Of a stretch of DNA of 64,000 nucleotides, positions 24,329-35,915 are shown piece by piece (position 1 is the first letter of the stretch; the number at the start of each line of letters is the position of its first letter). The notes under the pieces were generated by a model. It saw nothing but the letters and a program-made list of their open reading frames with translations, had not been told where the DNA came from and searched no databases. Location of the stretch: assembly GCA_017893485.1 (NCBI GenBank), contig CM030362.1:180217166-180281165 (forward strand). Direction: 5' to 3'. A program made the position numbers and the translations under genes. This stretch comes from Hemerocallis citrina. Taxonomy: Eukaryota; Streptophyta; Magnoliopsida; Asparagales; Asphodelaceae.

Positions 24329-25045
24329 AATGTCGAACACGCACCGGTTACCGTAGCCGCTTGGCGCCGTGCAGAACTGTTTAAGCAGTCTCGCGAGGCT
24401 CGCCTCGAGGGCGAGATCGAGCTGATCAGGAGAGTGTCGCTCAATGTGGAGAAGAAGAACAGTGAGCTGCTGGCCGAGGTACACCACTTGCGGATAGTCA
24501 AGGAGGAGCTCTCGACGAAGGAGGAAGAGCTGGCCTCGGCGCTGGCCGAGCGAGACGAGCTCGCGAAGAAGGTCGAGCAGCTGTAGAGGGTCACGGTCAA
24601 CAAGAGCATCGAGGTGACCCATTTGCGTCGCATTATATCTGATAGTGCTGAGTTCCCGAGTTTGGCAAAACTCCCTCGATTCAAGATACTGGTTAAGGAC
24701 GACAGTTTGAAAAACAGGATCGTCGAGCTCAAGGAGGAAGTGGCTCATCTGAAGCCTCAGCCCGTGAGGACTAACGTCTGCAGCACCTCGTGCACTCGTG
24801 AGGAGAGCAAGCGAGGGATCTCCTTTTACGAGCTCGCGACTCGTGCTCCGGTCGTTGGTCGGACTGCGGCCAATGCCCAAAGCGGTGTAGCTGTTAGCTC
24901 GAGCGGAGCCTCGGTCGGAGCCACTGTTAGAGTTAGAAGCGAAGAAGCATCCCCGTTCGCCGGCCTAGAGACGTGCTCGGAGATGAAGCAACGAAAACCC
25001 CGAGTGTCTCTGAATCAGAATGTCCCCATTCCGAGGAGGTGCTGA
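24329..25045 (+). pseudogene. coiled-coil exon of the antisense gene
   Basis: Opens right after a good splice acceptor (CTCGTTTTTCAG, to 24328) with no ATG in frame, so it reads as a downstream exon. It is a long heptad-type coiled coil: REARLEGEIELIRR, KKNSELLAEVHHL, ELASALAERDELAKKVEQL. An in-frame TAG at 24584-24586 follows, then more coiled coil (HLRRIISD; LKNRIVELKEEVAHLK) and a Ser/Ala-rich tail to the stop at 25045. The TAG is compatible with a single CAG-to-TAG change. It may belong to the same transcript as 21933-24165 by alternative splicing, or be a separate gene. Function unknown. Confidence 0.55.
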
Positions 25046-25359
25046 ACAAGTTATACAAGGCGCTGAACAAGTTGTACTGGGCTTTTGATTTCTTGCATCG
25101 TCTTTTTGTTGTAACTTCTTGCCTTGTAAATTTATCAAGTTGTTTTAATGAAACCGAAGTTCATCTGCTCATCGTTGTGCCGTAGTTGCCTTACTCTTGA
25201 AACAAACCATAAGAACCAATAGTCAGCTTCTTCGAGCGTTCTAGCCATAGAACTCTTGCCTTAGTTATAGAACTTTAGCTCTTGCTCGAGGTATACCGAA
25301 GCAAATTTGCACTTCGGTAGTGTGGTAGCTCGGATTTCAGACCCGAGCCATGTGGCTCA

Positions 25360-25560
25360 ATCTGGACGGCCGATCATGATCATGGCATGAATCACGAGGC
25401 GGGAGGCTCGAGTTTCGAGAAAACACTATCTTGTCGTTTTGTGAAAACGTGGCGCGATCTTATCCGTTCATCATGTTCTAGTACACATTTCGAGACGATC
25501 CAATAGTGAAATTGGTTCGGCGGAATTTTTCTCCATATGTGGAGGTCGGTTCCTCGTCCG
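25360..25560. repeat. outlying copy of the ~200-bp unit
   Basis: Shares TATCTTGTCGTTTTGTG, ACGTGGCGCGATCT, GAGACGATCCAA and TTTTTCTCCATATGTGGAGG with the units at 20674-21512. The same repeat therefore brackets the antisense gene. Confidence 0.65.
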
Positions 25561-25589
25561 CTCGGTTCGGGATACTGAGGGAGTGCAGT

Positions 25590-26190
25590 CGAGCCGAGCG
25601 TTGGACTCCGAACTCGCCGTTAGAGTTGTTCAACGGTTGTGGGAGCAGTTTCGAATAGCGAACTACCCATAGCTTGCTTAAGAACGAGCTTGCAAAGTAT
25701 AATCGAGCCAAGTGTTGGACTCCGAACCATCGTTAGAGTTGTTCAACGGTTGTGGGAGCAATTCCGAATGGCGAACTACTTCTAGCTCACTTAAGAGCGA
25801 GCTTGCGAAGTAAAATCGAGCCAAGTGTTGGACTCCGAACCATCGTTAGAGTTGTTCAACGGCTGTGGGAGCAGTTCCGAATGGCGAACTACTTCTAGCT
25901 CGCTTAAGAGCGAGCTTGCGAAGTAGAATCGTGCCAAGTGTTGGACTCCGAACCATCGTTAGAGTTGTTCAGCGGTTGTGGGAGCAGTTCCAAATGGCGA
26001 ACTACTTCTAGCTCGCTTAAGAGCGAGCTTGCGAAGTAGAATCGAGCCAAGTGTTGGACTCCGAACCATCGTTAGAGTTGTTCAACGGTTGTGGGAGTAG
26101 TTCTGAATGGCGAACTACTTCTAGCTCGCTTAAGAGCGAGCTTGCGAAGTAGAATCGAGCCAAGTGTTGGACTCCGAACCATCGTTAGAG
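25590..26190. repeat. 113-bp tandem repeat, about 5.3 copies
   Basis: TTGGACTCCGAA recurs at 25601, 25715, 25828, 25941, 26054 and 26167, giving periods of 114, 113, 113, 113 and 113 bp. Each unit contains GAGTTGTTCAACGG and an inverted AGCTCGCTTAAGAGCGAGCT, a near-perfect palindrome around TTAA. The array sits between the pol stop and the antisense gene. Confidence 0.9.
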
Positions 26191-26360
26191 TGAAGAGCAA
26201 AGAACAGAGAGATGTAAGCATTTGTATAAGCAAAATATGAAAAAACTTTATTGAAGACTACTAGTCGGCTGCTTCTGAGTTGCGAGTCGTTATTACATAT
26301 GAAAAATGAAGAGGAAAAATACAAGGAAAAGGAGAGGAACGGTTCGACATCCTAAAATAC

Positions 26361-29300
26361 TTAGAGAGGCGCTGGGGCGCTTTCTTGGTATTTCAAAAGA
26401 TGGTCGGCATTCCAAGTCCTTGGAATTTCTCTGCCTTCGTGGTCTTCGAGACGATAAGCTCCAGGCCGAACTACTTTCGTGATCTTATAGGATCCCTCCC
26501 AATTTGGAGCTAGCTTACTCTTCTGACTAAGGAAGGAGACAGCTAGCTTTCTGAGGACTAAGTCCCCTTCTTTAAGATCGGTAGGTCGGACTTTCTTATT
26601 GTACGCCAACTCGATCCTCCTCCGATAACTCTGTTGGCGGATTGACGCTCTTTCCCTTAGCTCGTCTATCAGGTCTAAGTTTGCCCGAAGGTCTCTAGCG
26701 TTCTATTCTTCGTTGTAGGCTACAAGGCGAGGAGAAGGTATTCCGACCTCAAGAGGGATCACAGCCTCGGACCCATAGGTGAGGTTGAATGGGGACTCTC
26801 CTGTGGGGGTCCGTTTTGTGGTGCGGTAGTTTCACAGCACGTTGGGAAGCTGATCGACCCATAAACCTTTGGAGCACTTATCCAACCTCTTCTTAATACC
26901 GGAGAGAATCTGCCGGTTAGCATTTTTCACTTGGCCATTCGACTGCGGATGGGAGACGGAGGAGAAACGTTGCTGGATGGCGAGGTCTTCACACAGAGCT
27001 CGAAATGCAGCCCCAGTAAACTGGGTTCCGTTGTCTGTTATGAGGACTCGAGGGACACCGAATCGGCAGATGACGTTCTTCCAAAAGAACTGAAGTACCT
27101 TGTTCTCGGTGATCATGGCCAGGGGCTCGACCTCTATCCACTTCAAGAAGTAGTCGATCGCTACGACTAAGAACTTGAACTGGCCCGTGTTGATTCTTGA
27201 TTTTGATGATCACAACACACTGCACATGTATCTATGCTAACTTACAGGTGTTATACACAAAGGACTTACTACTATACAGCTGAACAAATGCACAAGCACA
27301 AAAGCTCCAAAACAGTTTGAAATAATTTAACTGTTGAGTACCAGTCGACTGGCAGTATAAAACTGTTTAGATTTATTCAAACTCTGACCAGTCGACTCAT
27401 TATGGCAACCCAGTCGACTGTTCGAGTGCTTTTGACCGTTTTCTGTTTTCAAAATCGATTTTTCAAATTCAAAAGCTTTAAGATCCGTTGGTTGACAGTT
27501 GAGATAACTGTCTCCCAACGTCCAGGAGATCTAACTCTATAAATAGAGTTCAGATCTCACTGAAAAAGATTTAACAACACTCTTTAAAAAAGATTCCGAG
27601 CATTCTTGAGATTTCTAAGAGAAAAAGTGAAAAAGCTTTCAAAGTTTCAAATCTCTGGTTCTCTACACTCAGTCCAGTATAACATCGGAATTCGTTCTGG
27701 ACTGGGTATAGAAGTCGACCTGTGTTTAGCCACGTTCTACAACACAATACACCAACAAGGCTATAGGTTGACTGTAAAGTTTTTCTATTTTCTTTTTGCT
27801 CTCGGTCGGAGAGTTAGACTCTAGGGTGTAGAGTCGGTCATTTCACTCTTGGTGGTAGAGTGGGTCTGCTTTCTCTGGTTGAGAGAAAGGACTACGGGTT
27901 AGACAAGGTTGTTGTCTTAACGCCGTAGGGTATTCTTGTAAACTTGTTTTTCAAGAATAGTGGAAATCTCAAGTGGGTTGCTTGGGGACTGGATGTAGGT
28001 CGGAAGGACCGAACCAGGATATATCGTGTGTACTCTGTGATTGCTTTTCTTGATCTTGCATTTACTTTTTGTTTACTTAAGTTCTGTGAAACTTGTCTGG
28101 ACAGTCGACTCCTTGCATTACAAGTCGACTGGTCAGTCTCGTATAAGTTGTATTTTCACTGTGTCTTCAGTCGCCTGTCTCAACTTTAAGTCGACTGCAC
28201 AAAGTTGTTTACTTTTGCTTTTATTTGGTCATATCAGTCGACTGCACCGAAGAAAAATTTATTTATTCCGCAGTTTTTAATTAACACTATTCACCTCCCC
28301 CCCCCCCTCTAGTGTTTGTTGCCTCGCCTACAGGATCCAACAGCCCGGAGCTGGAGGAAACGGCCCTAGTAAATCCATCCCCCATATTGCGAAAGGGACA
28401 GGACTTGATAGGGAGGTGAACTGAGCTTGGGGGAGGCGACGAATGTTCGAATACTTCTGACAAGAGTTGCATTGCCGAACATGTCACTCGGCGTCTTGGA
28501 GGAGAGTAGGCCAGAAGTAACCGTAATTCAATACCTTCCGAGCTAGGGACCTGGATCCTGAATGTGCCCCGTCGATGCCTTCGTGGAGCTCCTGTAAGGC
28601 GTAGTCGGCATGTTCCAGGGAGAGGCATCTCAAGTATGGTCTGCCGTCCACCTGCGAGAAGGAGCGTTTGTACAAGATCCCCTCGACTAGGGTGTACCGC
28701 TCTGCTCTGGTTCTTATTCGGCGAGCTTCCTTAGGGTCTTCAGGGAGGAGCCCGTCCCTTAGGAATTCCACCAATGGTTTCATCCAGTTATCTTGCAGTA
28801 GGACCGGCAACGACTCCACCGAGTCGAGAGTTTCGTCTTCTATACTTGGTTTCAAGAGAACCTCGATCAAGATGGTCTGCTCGAGACCTTGGAGAGAGGA
28901 GGAGGCTAGCTTGGAGAGGGCGTCGGCCTAGGAATTCTCTTCTTGGGGGATCCACTGGATGAGCGCTTCTTCGAACTGGGCCATGCGAGCTTGGACTTTA
29001 GCGAGATACTTCGCCATCTGATCGTCTCGTGCTTCGTACTCGCCCAAGACTTGGTTTACCACCAGTTGAGAGTCACTAAAGATTCGGAGGCACTGCGCCC
29101 CTGCTCTTCGGGCCATTCCGAGACCGGCGATTAGTGCCTCATACTCTACTTCGTTGTTTGAGGCCTCGAAGTTGATGCGGAGAGCGTACTGGAGGACGAA
29201 ATCATCTGGGTCTGCCAGAATGACCCCGGCTCTGCTTCTGCAAGAGGAACCGTCCACGAAAACCGACCAGAGAGGAGGTCCGTTCGTCGCCTGGCTGACC

Positions 29301-32300
29301 TCGAAAATGGTTCTCTCGACGATGAATTCTACTAAGGCTTGAGCCTTGATCGCAGTCCGGGGCTGGTACGAGATGTCGTGCTGGCTTAGCTCGATGGACC
29401 ATTTCATGAGGCGGCCGGAGGTCTCAGGTTTGTGGAGGACTTGCTTCAGCGGTTGGTCGGTAAGGACGGCCACCGAATGGGACTGGAAGTAAGGGCAAAG
29501 CTTTCTCGCCGCCATGATCAGGGCGTACGCCATCTTTTCTATCTTTGGATAGCGGAGCTCGGCCTCCCGAAGTACCTTGCTCACATAGTAGATGGGCCTT
29601 TGATCCCGGTCTTCTTCCCTTACTAAAACGGCACTAAGGGTCTGTTCGGAAGCAGCCAAGTAGAGGTATAGGGTTTCGCCTGGAACGGGCTTGTTGAGTA
29701 GAGGAGGGTTGACGAGATAAGCCTTCAGCTGGTCGAACGACTCCTGTTGCTTTTGACCCCATTCGAAACCTTTAGCCCCCCTGAGGGCCTTGAAGAAGGG
29801 GAGGCACTTCTCCCCGGACTTCGAGAGGAAACGCCCTATAGCGGCTAGGCGGCCTGTTAGCCTCTTAACTTCCTTAACATTCTTGGGAGGGGCCATGTCT
29901 AATATGGCCTTGATTTTCTCAGGATTAGCTTCGATTCCTCGTTGGCTGACCATGAAGCCGAGGAACTTTCCTGATGAGACTCCGAACGCACACTTGTTCG
30001 GATTGAGCCTCATGTTGTGCTTTCTCAGTACATCGAATGCCTCCTGTAGGTCGGTCACATGATCGGCCCCTCGGATGCTTTTTACAAGCATGTCGTCAAC
30101 ATACACTTCCATATTACGACCTATTTGGCTCTGAAAGACTTTGTTAACAAGGCACTGGTAAGTGGCACCAGCGTTCTTCAATCCAAACGGCATCACCCTA
30201 TAGCAGTAGAGGCCCTGGTCGGTAATAAAGGAAGTCTTCGAGATGTCCGGGGGAAACATTCGGATTTGGTTGTAGCCGGAGAAAGCATCCATGAAGCTGA
30301 GGAGCTCATGGCCCGAAGTGGCGTCGATGAGAGTGTCGATGCTCGGAAGAGGGAACGGGTCTTTGGGACATGCCTTGTTCAGATCAGTAAAGTCGATACA
30401 TATCCTCCAGGTTCCATTCGACTTCTTTACCATGACTACATTGGAAAGCCATTCCGGGTAGTTAACCTCCTATATGAACCGAGCCTTTAGAAGCTTGTCT
30501 ACCACTTCTTTGATGGCTTGCTGTCGCTCGGGAGCGAACTTGCGCCTCTTCTGTTGGACCGGTTTGGACCCCGGTTCAACGCTGAGGTGGTGGACCAAAA
30601 GCTCCTTGGAGATTCCCGGCATGTCGGCGGCGGACCAGGCAAAAAGGTCGCGGTTCCTTCGAATGCACTGCACTATGTCGGAGCATAGGGCGGACGGGAG
30701 GGTCTTGCTAATGAAGAACTTTCGGCTCGGATCCTCCTCCGAGAAGAGCACCTCCTCCAATTCGTCCACCAGCTCGGACGTTGGTCGAATGCTCTCCTGG
30801 GGGATCTCTAAAGTTTCGAGGGAGAGGACTAGACCCCCAGTGGAAGTCATGTAGCACTCCCGGGCCATCTCTTGACTGCCCTTGACCTCCCCCACTCCTG
30901 CCCGGGTGGGGAATTTCATCTTGAGGTGGTATGCCGAAGGAACGGCTTCTAGGGCGGCTAGGCCAGGTCGGCCTAGGATGACATTGTACACAGCTGGGAC
31001 ATCAACAACCATAAAGTCCATCGGCTCCGTCCGAGTGGTAGGAGTTTTGCCAGCAGTTACGTCGAGGGTGATTACCCCTTCAATAGTTACTGGCACTCCC
31101 GTGAACCCGTGGAGAGTGTAGCCGGCCGGTTTGAGACGGTCCCGGGATAGCTGAAGACCTCGGAAGGCTGAGAGGAAGAGGATGTTCACGGAGCTTCCGT
31201 TGTTTACTAGGATCCTCTGCACCTTGAAGTTTGCCATATGAAGGTCGATAACAAGTGCGTCACAATGGGGGGTCCTGACCCCCTCGAGATCTTCATCTGA
31301 GAACGTTACTGGGACACCGAGGCCTTTGGGGGGAGGGGCACCGTGAACCGAATTGACCTCTCGGACGAACGCCTTTCGAGAGGAGTTGGAAGAGCCTCCC
31401 ATGGGGCCTCCATGGATAAGATGCAGAATGCGCTCTTCCTCGAAATCAGGAGTTTCATCGCATCGCTCGGAACGCTTGTTAGCCCCCCGAGGCGGAGGAG
31501 TGGAGCGATTGCTTCGATCATTTGTTCTCACAAATTTGGCCAACTGCCCTCTCTGGATGAAGGCCTCTATCTCGTTCTTCAGCGCCCGACAGTCGTTGGT
31601 GTCGTGGCCATGATCCCGGTGGTAGCGGCACCACTTCTCCTTGTTCCTCTTCTTAGATGGGGTGTTCATCCTCGGAGCAGGAGGTATGACCCCTTCCTTC
31701 TCAACTTCCATTAGAATGGTGGAGACATTGATAGTGAGAGGGGTAAATTTCTCGAACCTGGGGGAAGGGCGGCGCTGACCGCTATTATCCTTTGGAAGCT
31801 TCTTGGCCCCTTCCTCTTCAATTGTCTTTCTTTTTGTCCCGGAGGTAGATCCTCCAAAGCCCGGGAGATATTCGGCTTCCTCAGCTCGAAAATACTTCTC
31901 GCACCTAAGAAGGCGGTCGGCAAAGTTATGTGGGGGCTTTTTAGCAAGGGATGAGCGAAGGTTAGAATTGAGGACGTTGGATTGGAATGCGACGATCGCA
32001 ACTGATTGGTTGAGGGAGGCGATCGATCTGACCTCTGCAGTGAAGCTCCTTACATAGTCCCTCAACTTTTCTCCCCTCTCCTAACGGAGTTGGAGTAACG
32101 AGATGCTGGTCTTCTCCGTGCGTCTGCTACTCATGAAGTGGGTGATGAAGAGGGTTTCGAATTGTTCGAAGGAGAAAATGGAATACGGGGCGAGGCGGGA
32201 GTACCATTCCCGAGCCGAGCCCTTAAGAGTGGCGAGGAAGGTTTTGCAAAGCAAGGCATCGGAAGCTTGGTGGATAAGCATGAGGGTCTTGAAGCTCTCG

Positions 32301-33283
32301 ATGTGGTCAACGGGGTCCGACTCCCCCGAGTAAGTTTCAAACTGCGGAGGCTTGAAACCCCTTGAGATAGGAGCCTCCATGATGGTCCGGGAGAAGGGAG
32401 GTCTGCTGGGACGGATGGTCCTTCCTCTCGACTCTTCCTCCTTGTCCATTCGTCCGATGCGCCTCTCCATCTCGTGGAGACGGCGGTAGAAAGCATCGTC
32501 CCTCCGGTGATAGTCAAATGAGCCTCTGGACTCATCTTCGTAGGAAGGGGAGCGAGGACTACGGCGACGGTAGCCCTAGGAGCGGCGAGGACTGGGATTA
32601 TGTTGTTGGTGACTAGGAGCCGGAGGAGGAGTTACGGACCGATAGTGAGGACTTGGGACCCGTGGGGGTGTAGGAACCCTTTGGGCAGTATTGTTGTTGG
32701 GCCAGAGGTTGAGAGCTTGCAACACCGTTGCTTGAAAATGCTGGAACTCAGTACGAGTGATGGGTGCCTCATCGTTCCTCGAAAGTTGCCGAATGGTAGG
32801 GGAATGAGGTCTTCTCCTGTGATGCTCGAGGGACTCTCTCCGCCCCCTTCGGGTAGGGGACCTTCTGTAGTCTCGGTGGTGAGGAGATCGCTCATCCGGA
32901 CGTTGTTGGCGGGAGATTCCCTCTCGGGCCCGCTTTTCATCCAGACGGTGGCGAAGATCCTCATCCTTCTGCCGATTGAGGATGGTGTTGCGAAGTTCGG
33001 AAGCTCGGGAATTGTGGGAGGCCATAGAATCCGAAGAGGCATTGTGGATTGAGAGGTGGTCCTGATGGAGAGGTTATTTCTGTGGGTTGGGACGTGAGAC
33101 CCCTGCACCGTCATTTTGAGGACTGGGGGGACCCTTAGGAGGAGGCTGGTCCTGTTGGAGAGGGTCCTCGACTTGAGGCGGAAGTTGCCCCTGCTGCTGA
33201 GCGGGTTGGATGGGGACTTCCTGTTGTTGATCGGGGTTGGGTCCACGGTTGGACCCCCTGGATCTTACTTTCCTAGGAGGCAT
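26361..33283 (-). pseudogene. Tat/Ogre-like gag-pol polyprotein (Gag-PR-RT-RNaseH-IN), eight in-frame stops
   Basis: The start is ATG 33281-33283 (MPPRKVRSRGSN) and the final TAA is at 26361-26363. Removing the nested solo LTR and its duplication (1,160 bp) leaves one uninterrupted frame of about 1,920 codons. Gag capsid is at 32400-32080 (FLATLKGSAREWYSRLA) and a zinc knuckle is near 31600 (CRYHRDHGHDTNDC). In the protease motif (LVNNGSSV, 31193-31210) the expected catalytic Asp is Asn. RT follows (MPFGLKNAGATYQ; VYVDDMLVKS), then RNase H (VFVDGSS; NNEVEYEALIAGL; SDSQLVVNQVLG). Integrase has the HHCC finger near 28560-28470 and, beyond the solo LTR, ITDNGTQF and QSNGQVKNANRQI. In-frame stops lie at 33074 TAA, 32576, 32081 and 30470 TAG, 28928 TAG, 28484 TGA, 26832 TGA and 26703 TAG. 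There are no frameshifts. It would make virus-like particles, reverse-transcribe and integrate; this copy is inactive. Confidence 0.92.
27188..28342 (+). repeat. SIRE-like copia solo LTR inserted in integrase
   Basis: From TGTTGATTCTTG to GGATCCAACA, 1,155 bp, with a perfect 5-bp duplication GCCCG (27183-27187 and 28343-28347). It is an inverted relative of the LTR at 58734-60121. It lacks about 230 bp of that LTR, including the GAGTCTT repeats. It contains seven AGTCGACT palindromes (27343, 27390, 27412, 28103, 28123, 28189, 28236). A C-run lies at 28298-28307. Confidence 0.92.
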
Positions 33284-33344
33284 GGCTGGAGAGGATCTGA
33301 GGATCTGACCAACGGGAAGAGGGGAGGCTGCTATTCGTTTGTTT

Positions 33345-33360
33345 CCCACAGACGGCGCCA
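33345..33360 (-). other. primer-binding site
   Basis: Minus-strand TGGCGCCGTCTGTGGG lies three bases inside the 5' LTR. The TGGCGCC start fits a tRNA 3' end. Tat/Ogre elements are reported to use tRNA-Arg or tRNA-Asp; which one applies here is not settled by eye. Confidence 0.8.
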
Positions 33361-33363
33361 ATC

Positions 33364-33980
33364 TGTTACCGCTGAATCTGGTGTGGGGGCAAACAGATAG
33401 TATTTGTGGATTCTTGGAAAACTTTGAATAGCAAACCTGTTACCTGTCCCGCCGGAGTTTGACCGTTGACTCCCGCCGTTTATCTGTAAAAAGTGCGAGA
33501 CACCGGGGTTGATCCCGGCGACGCACCCTCCGACGCTCAAGTCAGTAATCAAGGAGATTATGAAAGAGCGTAAATTGGCAAAAGATTGATTACCTCTTAA
33601 TAGTGGTGGATGGGGGGTATTTATAGTCGCCTTAGGGATCAGATTAGAAATGTAATCCCTGTGATCTGATAAGGAATAAAATCCTCGTAATCAGATAAGG
33701 AATGTGATCCCTGATTCCCGGTGAAAGGATGATACGAATCAGGGCCGTTGATTCGGCTGAATCAGAAACCCTAATTCTATCCTGCTGGACTGGGTTCGTT
33801 TCGGGTTAGGACCCGTACCCAGTTGAGGCGGATCCGTTCGCGGGTTACTAGATCTTTGGAAAGGAGATCCAGTACCCGTCTCAGACCTGGTTGTAAGTGA
33901 AATTACCGTTTTACCCCTGGGCTTCAAGATTCGTGCCTGATTTGGACGGTTCCGATTTAACCCCATTTTTAGCCATATCA
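33364..33980 (-). repeat. 5' LTR of the Tat/Ogre-like element
   Basis: From TGTTACCGCTG to GCCATATCA on the plus strand, 617 bp. It is almost the same as 19484-20101; the second terminal base pair differs (TGTT against TGAT). The PBS follows on the minus strand. Confidence 0.93.
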
Positions 33981-35783
33981 GCATATAATTAAGACACATA
34001 AAATTTGTAGCAATTGATGTCAAAACAGCAAACTATATAGCATTTGTGTTCAGCCAGAATTTGTAAAACTGAGTTTATACATATGAAACATATTTGAAAC
34101 TTCATTAATTAATTCTAATAAAATTAGGGAATGCTCTATAGGGTGTCCAGTATCAGCATGCAAAATTTCAAGTCATTTATTTACTTGTAGCATAGTTAAA
34201 ATAATTGTAAACCAAAGTGGTGCAGCAGTTTTTATGAATCTGCGATTACTGACATAGCAGCAGTAAAACTGCGATATCTCACAAACCATAACTCAGAATT
34301 CAATTCCATCAAAATGGTAGTAAACTAAACATCTAGGGATAAGTTTCATATTCAGGACTCAAGTCCAGATTCTAATTTAATCGAGGTCAAAATAGCAAGC
34401 CAAGACAAGATAGAAACCAAATAAGATACTTTTTGCATGAAACGTATCATAATTATACTAGTTGTGAACAAGTGTATCAACGAAGGGTTGTGACTCTTAG
34501 ATCATGTGATAAATAAGGTGAAACATGAGATCATCAATGATAAACAAAGAGGAGTCACATTTACAATCTACTTGCAGTATTTTCAAGGAAAAGTTTGTAC
34601 TAGAAAACGAAATGTACAAGAAGATACTTGCCTGATAAACGACGACGAATCTAAACACGAACAAATAACGGGATGAGAATCCCGAAATGCGAGGCATGAA
34701 CACGGACACACGCATGCACATGCGAGAACCAAAGCAGCAAAACAGCAGACAACTCCACACTAGATCCACCTGAACAAAAAACGGCGAACTAGGATCTTCT
34801 ACGCACAGAACAACAAACAGCGAAAATAGCCACTGTCTTTCCATCTCCTCTTCACTTTGATAGAGAGAGAGAGAGCGCAGGTGACTTTGACGTGGCGACT
34901 GACGGCAACGACGGTGCGAGGGCGGTCGTCGACTGAGTGGGGGAAGTCTCAGGTGACGGTCGATGGTGGTCGAGGATGGGGAAGATGGTGGCTTGCTCGG
35001 AGCTCTGTTTTGGGGAGGGAACAGAAGAGCGATGAGTGCTGCGACGGCAGGAGTTCGGGGGTTCTACAATGGGCGACGACGACGAGGGACACCAGGGTCG
35101 AGGGTAATGGGTTTCGGAGGATAAAGAAGTCAATGGGTTCGGGAGTAAGGTGCAGCAAAGATGGAGGGTTCGATTGAGGGAGACGATGGGTAATGCTGAG
35201 GTCAGGGGATACGGGGATGAAGACGACGGTGATGGGGAGACAAGGCGGCGGCGCGCACAGGGACGGAGTTGGGTTTTCGGAGCAGAGGTGTGGGGAAGAG
35301 GAAGATGAACAAAAGCGAAAATAGGATTTGGCGGCTGTAGGTTTAGAGGTAGAACAGTAGCTAGGTTAAGGGGTTATGGTTAGGTTAGGTTAGGGGTTAA
35401 ATATTATAGGGTTATTGGGTTGTGGGTTATTGGCTAGCGGGTTTGAGTAGGATCCAAAGAAGATTGAGTCAAAATTCACTATAATTAGGCTCCATGAATT
35501 TGATGAGATGAAACAGTCAACTCTTCAGGAAGAACAACGAATCAGAGCTGATAAGAGCAATGCAATTGCAATAAATATTGGCACAAAATTGAGTCGAAAC
35601 AATGAAATGATTTTTATTAGAACTGGGACAAAAAATATAGGTCTTGGATTGATAAAAGAGTATAGAAAAATGAAATACAGTAGAAAAATACGAATATAGG
35701 AAACAGGGGTTACAACAGTAATCTTGCGTGTGTTTTCGAGCAAAATGGAAGACAATGAGAACGAGCAAAACGTACAAAATTGT

Positions 35784-35807
35784 GGATTACTGTAGCTACA
35801 GTAATCC
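35784..35807. repeat. perfect 24-bp palindrome
   Basis: GGATTACTGTAG followed directly by its reverse complement CTACAGTAATCC. It lies just inside the right end of the MITE-like element and echoes the TTACTGTAG motifs at its left end (17597, 17680). Confidence 0.9.
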
Positions 35808-35915
35808 TGCAAGGAAAACTCCTACCCCTCCATTTAGAGCCAACCACAGCTAGGTATAGTAATCCACACTTGGATTTCTTTTTTGCAGAACCTTTACATC
35901 AAACCAAACCACCCC

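Larger units (their letters stand above)
19484..33980 (-). mobile_element. Tat/Ogre-like Ty3/gypsy retrotransposon with antisense gene
   Basis: A complete structure of 14,497 bp: 5-bp target duplication GCATA (19479-19483 and 33981-33985), two LTRs of about 618 bp, PBS, single-frame gag-pol, a 6-kb region beyond pol, and a PPT. It is inserted in LTR B. The region beyond pol holds a gene on the opposite strand (21933-25045), a layout known for Tat-lineage elements. The LTRs differ at about 16 positions by eye (roughly 97% identity), so insertion is fairly recent. It was later hit by a SIRE-like solo LTR within integrase. Confidence 0.9.
18164..35714 (-). repeat. long solo LTR 'B' (Tekay/Del-like), interrupted
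   Basis: Starts TGTCACAACCACGC and ends AGGGGTTACA, flanked on both sides by ACAGT (18159-18163 and 35715-35719). Removing the nested 14.5-kb element leaves about 3.05 kb. It shares with LTR A the blocks at 18780-18900 and 19165-19215, and after the insertion 34020-34200. The GC-rich 34860-35330 segment also matches in position. About 110 bp seen at the start of A is missing. A TATA-like TATAATATTTAA lies on the minus strand at about 35399-35410. Confidence 0.75.
17573..35915. mobile_element. Tourist/Harbinger-like MITE candidate (host of LTR B)
   Basis: The left end GGGTAGTTTGTTTGGATGTA (from 17573) and the complement of the right end, GGGGTGGTTTGGTTTGATGT (from 35915), are alike, as expected of terminal inverted repeats. 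With LTR B and its duplication removed the unit is about 790 bp. Internally there are several TTACTGTAG motifs (17597, 17680) and the palindrome at 35784-35807. Flanks are TAA and TTA, so a 3-bp target duplication is not clean. No transposase is present. Confidence 0.4.
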
